Assembly: GCF_024345535.1 (NCBI RefSeq) | Contig: NZ_JAGQBH010000008.1 | Location: forward strand, 60,275 to 124,274 | Direction of reading: 5' to 3' | Length of the DNA: 64,000 nt | DNA from: Cyanobium sp. N.Huapi 1H5 | GTDB lineage: Bacteria > Cyanobacteriota > Cyanobacteriia > PCC-6307 > Cyanobiaceae | Shown here: positions 7,515 through 15,045 of the stretch, piece after piece | Layout of the letters: each line of letters starts with the position of its first letter | Position numbering within the stretch: the stretch's first letter is position 1 | Made by a program: the position numbers and the translations under genes | The notes under the pieces: model-generated | What the model was told of the DNA's origin: nothing | Database searches by the model: none | What the model saw: the letters and a program-made list of their open reading frames with translations, nothing else

Positions 7515-8204
7515 ATGCCCCAGACCCTCCTGACCCCCGCCTACCGCGACGCCTACAGCCGCATCAACGCCCTGGTGATCGTGGGTGAGGGCCTGGCGGA
7601 CAGCCACTTCCGCCTGCTGGCCGGCCTCCTGCCGGAGGACCGGGACGACCTGATGCGGCTCGCCGCCATGGAGGGGCACCATGCCCGCGATTTCTCCGGC
7701 TGCGGCAAGCAGCTGGGGATCCGCCCGGATCTGCCGCTGGCGCGGCGCCTGTTCGCACCGCTGCACCGGCTGTTCCGTGAGGCGGTGAGCAGCGGCGACC
7801 GCGTCAGCGCCCTGGTGATCCAGTGCCTGATCGTGGAAAGCTTCGCCGTGGCCGCCTACCGCTGCTATCAGCCGGTGGCCGATCCCTTCGCCGCGCCGAT
7901 CATCGAGGCGGTGCTCACCGATGAGGCCGAACACCTCGAGTACGGCGGACGCTGGTTGGCGGCCTGGTTCCCGGAGGTGGCCGCACCGATCGCGGCCTGC
8001 TGTGAGCGGGCCGTCCCGATCGTGATGGCGATGCTCCGGAACGTCCGCGACGACCTGATGGCCATCGGCATCGACCCGGCCGACCTGGTGGGCGAATTCG
8101 TGGGCTGCTTCCAGGCGGCGATCGAGACGGTGGGCTTCCCGCCGTCCCAGGCCCGCGCTCTGGTGGCGCGACTGGCGGGGCGGGCGGCGCAGGCGGCGGC
8201 CTAG
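7515..8204 (+). CDS. Aldehyde-deformylating-oxygenase (ADO) homologue
   Basis: 229 residues, matching cyanobacterial ADO (about 231). It aligns over its whole length: YRDAYSRINALVI, the MEGHHARDF region, IQCLIVESFAVAAY and DEAEHLEYGGRWL correspond to ADO segments. All six di-iron ligands are present as Glu25, Glu53, His56, Glu108, Glu137 and His140, and the conserved Cys of the CGK motif is at 63. Substrate-channel aromatics differ (LARRLFAPLH where ADO has FAQKFFERLH). ADO converts fatty aldehydes to alkanes using O2. No acyl-ACP reductase, its usual neighbour, is here; instead it follows acsF-II by 76 bp. Probably a paralogue with altered substrate or role. Confidence 0.85.
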   Translation: MPQTLLTPAYRDAYSRINALVIVGEGLADSHFRLLAGLLPEDRDDLMRLAAMEGHHARDFSGCGKQLGIRPDLPLARRLFAPLHRLFREAVSSGDRVSALVIQCLIVESFAVAAYRCYQPVADPFAAPIIEAVLTDEAEHLEYGGRWLAAWFPEVAAPIAACCERAVPIVMAMLRNVRDDLMAIGIDPADLVGEFVGCFQAAIETVGFPPSQARALVARLAGRAAQAAA

Positions 8205-8205
8205 G

Positions 8206-9246
8206 TCAGAATCCCGCCTCATCGAGCATGCCCCGCAGCACTTCGGCGCTGTGGCGCAGCTGCCCCATCTCCTTCTCGGTCAGGGCCATCTGCACCAGGG
8301 CGGCGGCGCCGCTGTCGTTGACGATCGTGGGCAGGCTGAGGCAGACATCGGGCAGGCCGTAGTGGCCGTGGCTGCGGCTGCTCACGGTGAGCATCTGGTC
8401 CTTGCTGCGCAGCACCGCCTCGACGATCTCGGCGGTGGCCAGCCCGATCGCCCAGGAGGTGCTGCCCTTGAGCCGGATGATCTCGTAGGCCGCCTGGCGC
8501 ACCTCGCTGTGGAAGAGCTCCTGAAGCTCCGGATCCGCCAGGGTGCGGCTGCCTTCCCAGCCCCCATCCACCAGCCCCGAGCCAGCCACCACCACCCGGC
8601 TCCACACCGGCACCTCGGAATCGCCGTGTTCGCCGATCACCCAGGCCTGGACGTCGTGGGGATCGATACCCAGCCGGCGACTGATGGCCATGCGGAAGCG
8701 GGCCGAATCGAGCACGGTGCCCGAGCCGATCACCCGGTGGGCGGGGAAGCCGCTCAGCTGGCCGGCGATGTGGGTGAGCACATCCACCGGGTTGCTCACC
8801 ACCAGCAGCACCGCCCGGGGGCAGTGGAGGGCGATCGGCGGCACGAGCCTGCGGAACAGGGCCGCATTTCGCTCGATCAGCTCCCGCCGGGACTGGCCCG
8901 GCTGCTGGGCCACGCCGGCGGTGATCACCACCAGATCGGCATCCCGTCCCTCGTCCTCCACGCTCCCGGCCCGCAGGTCGGTGCGGGGGAGGAACGGCAG
9001 GCCATGGCAGAGGTCCATCACTTCCCCCTCCAGCCGGTCATGGGCCACATCCACCAGCACCAGCTCCTCCTGGCAGCCCCGGTGCAGGATCGCCACGGCG
9101 CAGGCCATGCCCACGGCGCCGCAGCCCACGATCACCACCTTGCGGCCGGGGAGGGTGCGCCCCCGCGCCTGGGCGCCGGTGGGCAGCAGCAGGTTGCAGA
9201 AAGGGGCGGCGGAGGTGCCGCCGACGGCCGGGGTGAGATCAGGCAC
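8206..9246 (-). CDS. ldh: L-lactate dehydrogenase
   Basis: 346 residues. NADH-linked reduction of pyruvate to L-lactate, a fermentative step. An N-terminal extension (about 35 aa) precedes the GCGAVGMA nucleotide-binding loop. The substrate-specificity position in TAGVAQQPGQSR is Gln, as in lactate dehydrogenases, rather than the Arg of malate dehydrogenases. The catalytic His is in IGEHGDSEV. Its placement inside the low-oxygen gene island fits fermentation. It is convergent with the ADO homologue, with only 1 bp between the stops. Confidence 0.9.
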   Translation of the reverse strand: MPDLTPAVGGTSAAPFCNLLLPTGAQARGRTLPGRKVVIVGCGAVGMACAVAILHRGCQEELVLVDVAHDRLEGEVMDLCHGLPFLPRTDLRAGSVEDEGRDADLVVITAGVAQQPGQSRRELIERNAALFRRLVPPIALHCPRAVLLVVSNPVDVLTHIAGQLSGFPAHRVIGSGTVLDSARFRMAISRRLGIDPHDVQAWVIGEHGDSEVPVWSRVVVAGSGLVDGGWEGSRTLADPELQELFHSEVRQAAYEIIRLKGSTSWAIGLATAEIVEAVLRSKDQMLTVSSRSHGHYGLPDVCLSLPTIVNDSGAAALVQMALTEKEMGQLRHSAEVLRGMLDEAGF

Positions 9247-9338
9247 CGGCGGCAGGGGCCTGGGGGTGGCTGGAACGGGTCGTTGCTGTCGGGTTCACTG
9301 CGCCTCCGCCCGGGGAATCGGGCCGTCAGCCCAACGGA

Positions 9339-9389
9339 AACACCCCCGAGCGTCGCTGTCACGGCTCCGGGACCACAGCCGGGGGTGTT
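9339..9389. promoter_or_regulatory. Long stem-loop between ycf54-like gene and ldh
   Basis: AACACCCCCG at 9339-9348 is perfectly complementary to CGGGGGTGTT at 9380-9389, and inside it GCTGT/ACAGC forms a second stem. Read on the minus strand, the hairpin lies just after the ycf54-like stop and before ldh, so it could be an attenuator, a terminator without a strong U-run, or an RNA-processing site. Confidence 0.5.
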
Positions 9390-9434
9390 CCCCGCGGCCG
9401 GCGCCCGGTGGCCCCCGGCGCCGGGATCCCGCCT

Positions 9435-9860
9435 CTAGGTCCTGCCGGCGCGAGCGCTGATGGTGGCGGTGGCGGCGGCCGGGGCCCGGGGCGGCAGCGC
9501 TGCCGCCCGCTCCTGCAGCCAGCCCGTCGGCAGAGCGAGGCTGCCGGCGCAGCCGCCGAAGCGCAGTTCCAGCCAGGTGACCACCGCCGCGTCGCCGGCC
9601 ACGATCGCTTCGATGGGCCCCTGTGGACACCCCCCGTCCTGGTCTTTCGCAGGGGGATGGCGGAAGGCCTGTGCCAGGCGCAACTCCTCCACCAGATCCT
9701 CTCCCAGATACCAGAGCTCCACGTCCGCGCCCTTGCGCTGGCGGCGTTCCTCGATCAGTTCCCGCAGCTGGCCGTCCCCGCTGAGCTGACCCAGTGGGGC
9801 CACCAGAAAGGCGAAGGAGCGCAGGGGCGCGGCGGGCGGGGCCTGGGTGATGGCGGACAT
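9435..9860 (-). CDS. ycf54: Ycf54-like auxiliary subunit of the Mg-protoporphyrin ester cyclase
   Basis: 141 residues from the ATG of MSAITQAPP. The core (about 15-110) matches Ycf54/DUF2488: a SFAFLVAP strand, a charged helix (LIEERRQRKG), a VELWYLGEDLVEELRLAQAF segment, and CPQGPIEAIVAGDAAVVTWLELRFG, parallel to the CPQPAAAIVSTD...FITWLKLRLEYV part of Ycf54. Ycf54 binds and stabilises AcsF. The C-terminal Ala/Pro tail is extra, and a CPPAKDQDGG-type insertion precedes the CPQ motif. Its place in the island with acsF-II suggests a dedicated partner for that isoform. Divergent from heme oxygenase. Confidence 0.8.
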   Translation of the reverse strand: MSAITQAPPAAPLRSFAFLVAPLGQLSGDGQLRELIEERRQRKGADVELWYLGEDLVEELRLAQAFRHPPAKDQDGGCPQGPIEAIVAGDAAVVTWLELRFGGCAGSLALPTGWLQERAAALPPRAPAAATATISARAGRT

Positions 9861-9909
9861 GGCGGAGAGGGGTGTCGAGGGGATGGGGCGGGGAGCGGCT
9901 GTGGCGGTT

Positions 9910-9925
9910 GCAACGAAATTGTTGC
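9910..9925. promoter_or_regulatory. Inverted repeat in the ycf54-like/heme oxygenase divergent promoter
   Basis: GCAAC-GAAATT-GTTGC, a perfect 5+5 palindrome, lies about midway in the 147 bp divergent region. It is followed by a direct repeat TACCGT at 9947 and 9955 that overlaps a TTATAC -10-like hexamer for the plus strand. Candidate operator for an island regulator; its sequence differs from the TCACG sites near acsF. Confidence 0.4.
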
Positions 9926-10007
9926 CACAGAAGCACGGAACAACAGTACCGTTATACCGTAAGCAGCAGCGCCCCTCCGGGCCCGTTCTCCCCCAGCGCC
10001 CTTCCCC

Positions 10008-10697
10008 ATGACCACCGCCGTCCCTGTCGCCATCTCCGACCATGCCGGGCCCGCCGATGTGCTCGCCCGCAAGGGGTTCGGCCCCCGGGTGCGTCGTCTC
10101 CATGGCCGCATCGGTGCCGCCCACCACCAGGCCGAGGGCATGTCCTTCTCCCGGTCGCTGCTGGCGGGGCAGGCCCACCCCCGCCAGCTGGCGGCCCTGA
10201 TCCGCGCCCTCGCCCCCGCCTACGGCCTGATCGAGGCCCGGGGTCCCCTGCTCGCGGCCGCCCTGGGGGCCGAGGGGTTCCCTTGGGCCGACCTGGCCCG
10301 CAGCCAGGCCCTGCACCTGGACATCGCCAGGCTGGCCGTTGTCCCGGCCACGCCGGCATCCGCGGCGGCCGAGATCTGGCTGGAGCATCTGCAGCGCCTG
10401 GCCCAGCAGGCCCCGCACCGCTTCATGGCCCACGTCTACGTGCGCTACGGCGGTGACCTCTCCGGGGGCCAGCAACTGGCCGAGCAGGCCAACGCCATCC
10501 TCGCGGGCCAGGGCCTGCCGCCCCTGCAGTTCTGGCAGTTCCGGTGCCCCATTCCCGAGCTGAAGCAGGAGCTGCATGACGCCATCGAACGGATGGACCT
10601 CAGCGAGGACGAGGAGCTGGAACTGCTGGAGGAATCGGTGATCGCCTTCCACGACACCCAGCGGCTGCTGGCGGAGCTGGGGGAGCTCGCCGCCTAG
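10008..10697 (+). CDS. ho2: Heme oxygenase (HO-2 type by context)
   Basis: 229 residues. Opens heme to biliverdin IX-alpha, CO and Fe2+, the first step to phycobilins. The axial ligand is probably His39 in the HxxAE motif (AHHQAE); the distal-helix signature is AHVYVRYGGDLSGGQ. The acidic C-terminal helix (DLSEDEELELLEE) is typical of cyanobacterial HO. It sits 64 bp upstream of hemN in the same direction, an arrangement conserved in micro-oxic operons where HO-2 is induced. Confidence 0.93.
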   Translation: MTTAVPVAISDHAGPADVLARKGFGPRVRRLHGRIGAAHHQAEGMSFSRSLLAGQAHPRQLAALIRALAPAYGLIEARGPLLAAALGAEGFPWADLARSQALHLDIARLAVVPATPASAAAEIWLEHLQRLAQQAPHRFMAHVYVRYGGDLSGGQQLAEQANAILAGQGLPPLQFWQFRCPIPELKQELHDAIERMDLSEDEELELLEESVIAFHDTQRLLAELGELAA

Positions 10698-10761
10698 CCG
10701 CCCCGCGCGCCCTGGCCGCACCGGCCGCCCCCTTCTCCCGCCACGCTCCCATCCCCTCCCC

Positions 10762-12132
10762 ATGACCCCTGCGGCCACCGTTTCCCCGCGTCCCACCACC
10801 CCGATCGACCTGCTGCTCAAGCACGACCGGCCCGTTCCCCGCTACACGAGCTATCCCACGGCCGCGGCGTTCCACGGAGGCGTCAGCGCGGCCGATCTGG
10901 AGGCCCAGCTGGCCCGCCCCACAGAGGCGCCGCTGTCGCTCTACGTGCATGTGCCCTTCTGCCGCAACGCCTGCTGGTTCTGCGGCTGCAACCGCATCAC
11001 CACCGGCGCCGGCTCGAAGGTGGTGGATCCCTACCTGGAGGCCCTGGCCGCGGAACTGGAGCTGATCAGCCGCCACTCCGGCCAGCGCCGTCGCCTCGCC
11101 CAGCTGCACTGGGGCGGGGGTACCCCCAACTACCTGACGATCCCCGAACGCCGGCGGCTCTGGGAGCTGATCGAACGCCACTTCGATCTGGAGAGCGATC
11201 TGGAGGCCTCGATCGAGGTGAATCCGGAGGCCCTCAGCCGCCAGGATGTGATGGAGCTGCGCCGCCTGGGCTTCACGAGGATCAGCTTCGGCATCCAGGA
11301 TGCCGACCCCCTGGTCCAGAAGGCGGTGAACCGGGTGGTGCCGGTGGACCAGCTGCGCCGGGCCATGGACTGGATGCGGGAGGCGGCTTTCGCCAGTGTC
11401 AACGTGGATCTGATCTGCGGACTGCCGCTCCAGACCCCGGAGCGCTTCGACGCCACCCTGGCCCTGGTGCAGGACCTGCGTCCCGACCGGGTGTCCCTGT
11501 TCTCCTTCGCCTACCTGCCCGAGCAGCTCCCCCTGCAGCGGAAAATCGCCGCCGAGGATCTGCCCAGCCAGCGCCAGCGGCTGCAGATGCTGGACAGTGC
11601 CGCCGCCCGTCTGGGCGGGTGCGGCTACGACGCCATCGGGATGGACCACTACGCCCTCTCCGGCGACAGCCTGGCCGTGGCGGCCAGAGAGGGGCGCCTG
11701 CACCGCAACTTCCAGGGCTACACCACCGGCGGGGAGCTGGAGCTGCTGGGGGTGGGCCCCACGGCGATCAGCCAGTTCCCCGGACTCTTCAGCCAGAACC
11801 AGCGGGATCTCAAGGCCTATGCCGCCAGCATCGCCGCCGGTCAGCTGCCGGTGGAGCGGGGGCTGGTGGTGCGTGATCCGGAGGTGCTGGAGCGGCGGGA
11901 GCTGATCCGGGAGGTGATGTGCCATTTCCGGGTGGCGATCGATCCGGAGCGCTACGCCGCCGAGTGGGCCGCCCTCGAGGACCTGGCCGACGACGGGCTG
12001 GTGCGGCTCAGCCTGGCCGATGGCCTGGGCCTGGTGGAGGTGACCGCCTCGGGCCGCTGGCTGATCCGCACTGTGGCGGCTGTGTTCGATCCCTCCCAGC
12101 GCCAGGCGGCCTCCGGCTCGCGGCTGATCTGA
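10762..12132 (+). CDS. hemN: Oxygen-independent coproporphyrinogen III dehydrogenase
   Basis: 456 residues. Radical-SAM enzyme that decarboxylates coproporphyrinogen III to protoporphyrinogen IX without O2. The 4Fe-4S/SAM motif CxxxCxxC is Cys67, Cys71, Cys74 with the HemN-specific extra Cys76 (PFCRNACWFCGC). GGGTPNYL and the EVNPEAL segment are typical, and the C-terminal HemN domain is intact. It replaces the O2-dependent HemF under low oxygen. Likely co-transcribed with heme oxygenase. Confidence 0.95.
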   Translation: MTPAATVSPRPTTPIDLLLKHDRPVPRYTSYPTAAAFHGGVSAADLEAQLARPTEAPLSLYVHVPFCRNACWFCGCNRITTGAGSKVVDPYLEALAAELELISRHSGQRRRLAQLHWGGGTPNYLTIPERRRLWELIERHFDLESDLEASIEVNPEALSRQDVMELRRLGFTRISFGIQDADPLVQKAVNRVVPVDQLRRAMDWMREAAFASVNVDLICGLPLQTPERFDATLALVQDLRPDRVSLFSFAYLPEQLPLQRKIAAEDLPSQRQRLQMLDSAAARLGGCGYDAIGMDHYALSGDSLAVAAREGRLHRNFQGYTTGGELELLGVGPTAISQFPGLFSQNQRDLKAYAASIAAGQLPVERGLVVRDPEVLERRELIREVMCHFRVAIDPERYAAEWAALEDLADDGLVRLSLADGLGLVEVTASGRWLIRTVAAVFDPSQRQAASGSRLI

Positions 12133-12138
12133 GCCGCC

Positions 12139-12861
12139 TCAGCAGGGTTCCAGCACGCAGTTGATCTTCAGCTCGAAGGGCACGGCGCTGGCGGGCAGTC
12201 GCAGCAGCTGGGCGGTGAGGGCGGCCAGGTCCTCGGGCTGGGTCATGGCGTCGGCGGGCAGGGCCGTCACCTGGGAGGCCATGGCGGTGTTCACCCAGCC
12301 CGGGCAGATCGCCGTCACCCGGATGCCGGCCTCCCAGCCCTCGTTGCGCATCGACTGGCAGAGGGCCATCAGGGCGAACTTGCTGCAGGGATAGGCCGCC
12401 AGGGAACCCTTCACCCGCTGGCCGCTCATCGACACCAGGGTGATCACCCGGCCGTCGCCGCTGGCCACCAGCGCCGGCCAGGCGGCCCGGGTGAGCCACC
12501 AGGGTCCCATCAGATTGACGCGCCACAGGTCTTCGATCTCCTGTTCGCCCCCCGGCGCGAACAGCAAGCCCAGCCGGGAGAAAAGACCGGCGCAGTGGAT
12601 CACCCCGTCGATCGTGCCGAAGCGGGCCAGCGTCGCCTCCACCCAGGCCGTTGCCTGGCAGGGGTTGCGGGCGTCGTAGGGATGCACCATCACCCGTTGG
12701 CCCCCCTGGCGGGCGGCCTCCCGCAGAGGGCCCTCCGGCAGGGCGGTGGGATCGCGCAGACCTAGGCTGAGCCGGTGGCCGTCGGCCAGGGCCCGTTCCG
12801 CGATCGCCCGCCCGATGCCCCGGCTGGCGCCGCTGATCAGCAGGGTGCGGGGCTGCTCCAT
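12139..12861 (-). CDS. Short-chain dehydrogenase/reductase
   Basis: 240 residues. Classical SDR: GASRGIGRAI coenzyme loop at 11-20, an HCAG motif, catalytic Ser in LVSMSGQ and the Tyr-Lys pair in YPCSK, then PGWVNTAM. It binds NAD(P); substrate unknown. Convergent with hemN, with stops 6 bp apart; no operon partners. Confidence 0.9.
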   Translation of the reverse strand: MEQPRTLLISGASRGIGRAIAERALADGHRLSLGLRDPTALPEGPLREAARQGGQRVMVHPYDARNPCQATAWVEATLARFGTIDGVIHCAGLFSRLGLLFAPGGEQEIEDLWRVNLMGPWWLTRAAWPALVASGDGRVITLVSMSGQRVKGSLAAYPCSKFALMALCQSMRNEGWEAGIRVTAICPGWVNTAMASQVTALPADAMTQPEDLAALTAQLLRLPASAVPFELKINCVLEPC

Positions 12862-12900
12862 GGCCGGCGACGGCGGCGGCGGGTCCCGGAATCCTGGCGG

Positions 12901-12952
12901 ATGGTCAGGTCAGATGGTCAGGGCGCATGGTCAGCCCGGATGGTCAGGCCGG
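12901..12952. repeat. Four 13-bp tandem repeats
   Basis: ATGGTCAGG-type units start at 12901, 12914, 12927 and, after a 13-bp step, 12940, with variable 4-5 bp between cores. They lie in the approximately 200 bp region between the SDR 5' end and the glnK terminator. Possibly a slippage-prone minisatellite or a multimeric binding site upstream of the SDR gene. Confidence 0.7.
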
Positions 12953-12989
12953 GGGTCCAGCGGAACAGGTCGGGAGCCCGTCAGGAGAC

Positions 12990-13022
12990 AAAAAAAGGGA
13001 GCTGACCGTGATGGCCAGCTCC
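12990..13022 (-). terminator. Rho-independent terminator of amt-glnK
   Basis: On the minus strand, GGAGCTG...CAGCTCC (stem 12998-13022) is followed by seven T. It lies about 40 bp after the glnK stop. Confidence 0.85.
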
Positions 13023-13063
13023 GGGTGATGAACGGTGGACGCGCCGGTGTCGGCGGCCGCGGC

Positions 13064-13402
13064 TCAGAGAGTGGATTCGCCGGATTCGCCGGTGCGGATC
13101 CGGATCACCGATTCGACCGGGGTGACGAAGAGCTTGCCGTCGCCGATCTCACCGGTGTGGGCTGCTTCGGTGATCGCGGCGATCGCCGCGTCCAGCTTGG
13201 CCGAGGGGACGACGATCTCGATTCTTGCCTTGGGGAGGAACTCGACAGTGAACTCGGTTCCCCGGTAGCGCTCCACCTGGCCTTTCTGGCGACCGAATCC
13301 ACGGGAGTCGGTGACCGTCATGCCGATGATGTCGAGGGCGACGAGGGCTGTCTTGATGGCATCCACCTTGGAGGGGCGGACCATGGCCGTGATCATTTTC
13401 AT
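13064..13402 (-). CDS. glnK: PII signalling protein, GlnK-like
   Basis: 112 residues, standard PII length. PII trimers bind ATP/ADP and 2-oxoglutarate and control transporters and enzymes. The fold motifs are clear (GFGRQKGQVERYRG T-loop base, GDGKLFV, RIRTGE). In the T-loop, residue 49 is Thr and residue 51 is Phe, where typical cyanobacterial GlnB has Ser49 (phosphorylated) and Tyr51. With amt 14 bp upstream, this looks like the Amt-blocking GlnK type rather than the stand-alone cyanobacterial GlnB. The Q39/K40 ligand-binding residues are kept. Confidence 0.92.
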   Translation of the reverse strand: MKMITAMVRPSKVDAIKTALVALDIIGMTVTDSRGFGRQKGQVERYRGTEFTVEFLPKARIEIVVPSAKLDAAIAAITEAAHTGEIGDGKLFVTPVESVIRIRTGESGESTL

Positions 13403-13416
13403 GGAAGGTTTGGTCG

Positions 13417-14826
13417 TCAGTTGGTCATTGGATCGTAAGCCTCTTCCCCGTGAGCCACGAAGTCGAGACCGCGCTCTTCCTCTTCAGGGCTGACGCGGAG
13501 TGGCATCAGGGCCCCGAGAATCCAGAGAATAATAGCCGTGCCGAGAGCGACAAATCCATAGGTGAGGATAACGGCTTTAAACTGGGCGATGAACAGGCCG
13601 AAATTTCCTGATTCCTCAAGGATCTTGGCCGACAAGGGGAAGTAATCCGCGGGCACAAGCGCCTTGGAGGCAAGAATTCCGGTCAGCAGAGCGCCCACGG
13701 TCCCGCCCACGCCGTGGAGCATGAAGGTGTCAAGGGAATCGTCGAACTGGATGGCGGCCTTCACCCGCACGGCAATGAAGCAGACCGCCGCCGTGATGAT
13801 GCCGATCAGGAGCGATTGCTCCATGTACACAAACCCTGCCGCCGGGGTGATGCCCACCAGGCCGGCAATCGCACCGGTGGCTGCTCCCACGGCCGTGGGT
13901 TTGCCGTCCTTGAACCATTCGATCAGGCACCAGGTGAGCAGGGCGGCCGAAGCAGACGTGGTGGTGGTGAGGAAGGGGTACCCGGCGGTTTTTGAGGCGA
14001 ACATGCTGGCCCCGTTGAAGCCGAACCAGCCGAACCACAGCAGGCCGGCTCCCAGCAGGATGAAGGGCACGTTGTGGGGCGGCCGTTTGTTGTTGGGCCA
14101 GGTGGTGCGTGGACCGATGATGGCGGCGGCCACGAGGGCCGCCACACCGGAAGCGATGTGGACCACGGTCCCGCCGGCGAAATCGACGGCGCCGATCGAT
14201 CCGAACGGACCGATGAAGCCGCCGCCCCAGACCATTTTGGCCATGGGGGAATAGATCAGCAGGCTCCAGATCAGACAGAACCAGAACCACGCTTTGAAGC
14301 TGACCCGCTCCACCAGGGCGCCGGAGATCAGGGCCGGCGTGATGATCGCGAACATGCCCTGGAACAGGGCGAAGGAGGTGGCACTGATCGGGAAGCCGGC
14401 CGCCAGGGGCTGGTCGCCGAGTTCACCGCCGACGCCATGCAGGAACATCGATCCCAGGCCACCGATGAAGGGGCTGCCGAAGCCGACGTCGAAGGCCAGG
14501 CTGTAGCCGATCACCACCCAGAGGACGCCGATGAGCCCCATCAGGAAGAAGCTCATCATCATGCAGTTCAGCACGTTCTTCGGACGCGTGAAGCCGCCGT
14601 AGAAGAAGGCCAGGCCAGGGGTCATCAGCAGGACAAGAGCTGAACCCACCAGCATCAGCAGGGTGTCGGCCCCGTCGGTGGGAGCCATCGCCAGGGCCGC
14701 CTTGGCCGAGCCGGCCAGCAGCGGACCGATGCCGGCCCCCACCGCCAGCAGAAAGAAGGCGATTCTCCTCAGCCGTTGATCCTGAAGCCCTACCAGAAAG
14801 CGGCCGCGGAGGCGATCGAAGGTCAT
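13417..14826 (-). CDS. amt: Ammonium transporter (Amt family)
   Basis: 469 residues from the ATG of MTFDRLRG. A basic N-terminus and hydrophobic signal segment are followed by eleven predicted helices, with family segments TPGLAFFYGG, the His-containing GGTVVHIASG and DTFMLHGVGG (pore twin histidines), and a cytoplasmic tail ending DFVAHGEEAYDPM. An alternative ATG at 14886 would add 20 residues; the longest frame would overlap the candidate NtcA box and is rejected. Transcribed with glnK, which would gate it. Confidence 0.93.
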   Translation of the reverse strand: MTFDRLRGRFLVGLQDQRLRRIAFFLLAVGAGIGPLLAGSAKAALAMAPTDGADTLLMLVGSALVLLMTPGLAFFYGGFTRPKNVLNCMMMSFFLMGLIGVLWVVIGYSLAFDVGFGSPFIGGLGSMFLHGVGGELGDQPLAAGFPISATSFALFQGMFAIITPALISGALVERVSFKAWFWFCLIWSLLIYSPMAKMVWGGGFIGPFGSIGAVDFAGGTVVHIASGVAALVAAAIIGPRTTWPNNKRPPHNVPFILLGAGLLWFGWFGFNGASMFASKTAGYPFLTTTTSASAALLTWCLIEWFKDGKPTAVGAATGAIAGLVGITPAAGFVYMEQSLLIGIITAAVCFIAVRVKAAIQFDDSLDTFMLHGVGGTVGALLTGILASKALVPADYFPLSAKILEESGNFGLFIAQFKAVILTYGFVALGTAIILWILGALMPLRVSPEEEERGLDFVAHGEEAYDPMTN

Positions 14827-14950
14827 GAGCGCGGATGGCGCGGATGACGCGGACGCCGTCGATGCACCAGTCGGTGATCCATGCATCGCAAAAGGGGGGT
14901 GAACCTTGGGAAAGGCAAAAATCACCCTCAGTGCAGGGGAAGCATGGTTG

Positions 14951-14966
14951 TGTAGCCAAACGAACA
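14951..14966 (-). promoter_or_regulatory. Candidate NtcA box upstream of amt
   Basis: TGTA-GCCAAACG-AACA differs in one position from the NtcA consensus TGTA-N8-TACA. It lies 125 bp upstream of the chosen amt start. No good -10 hexamer is visible at the usual 20-23 bp, so the call is tentative. Confidence 0.35.
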
Positions 14967-14995
14967 AACTGGCTCTCTGGCCAGCGAACGGTCAC

Positions 14996-15020
14996 AAAAA
15001 AGCCGGGGCTGGGCCCCGGC
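14996..15020 (-). terminator. Rho-independent terminator of cpcB
   Basis: GCCGGGG...CCCCGGC stem (15002-15020) followed on the minus strand by six T, 26 bp after the cpcB stop. This shows that cpcB is transcribed alone and not with a following cpcA. Confidence 0.88.
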
Positions 15021-15045
15021 AGAAGGGTTACGGCGGATGGGCAGA

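Noticed and set aside
8206..9246. Malate dehydrogenase
   Set aside because: The specificity loop has Gln (QQPGQSR), as in lactate dehydrogenases, not Arg.
9435..10820. Long 461-residue minus-strand ORF covering the heme oxygenase gene
   Set aside because: Only its last 141 codons (the ycf54-like gene) show family conservation; the rest is antisense of heme oxygenase.
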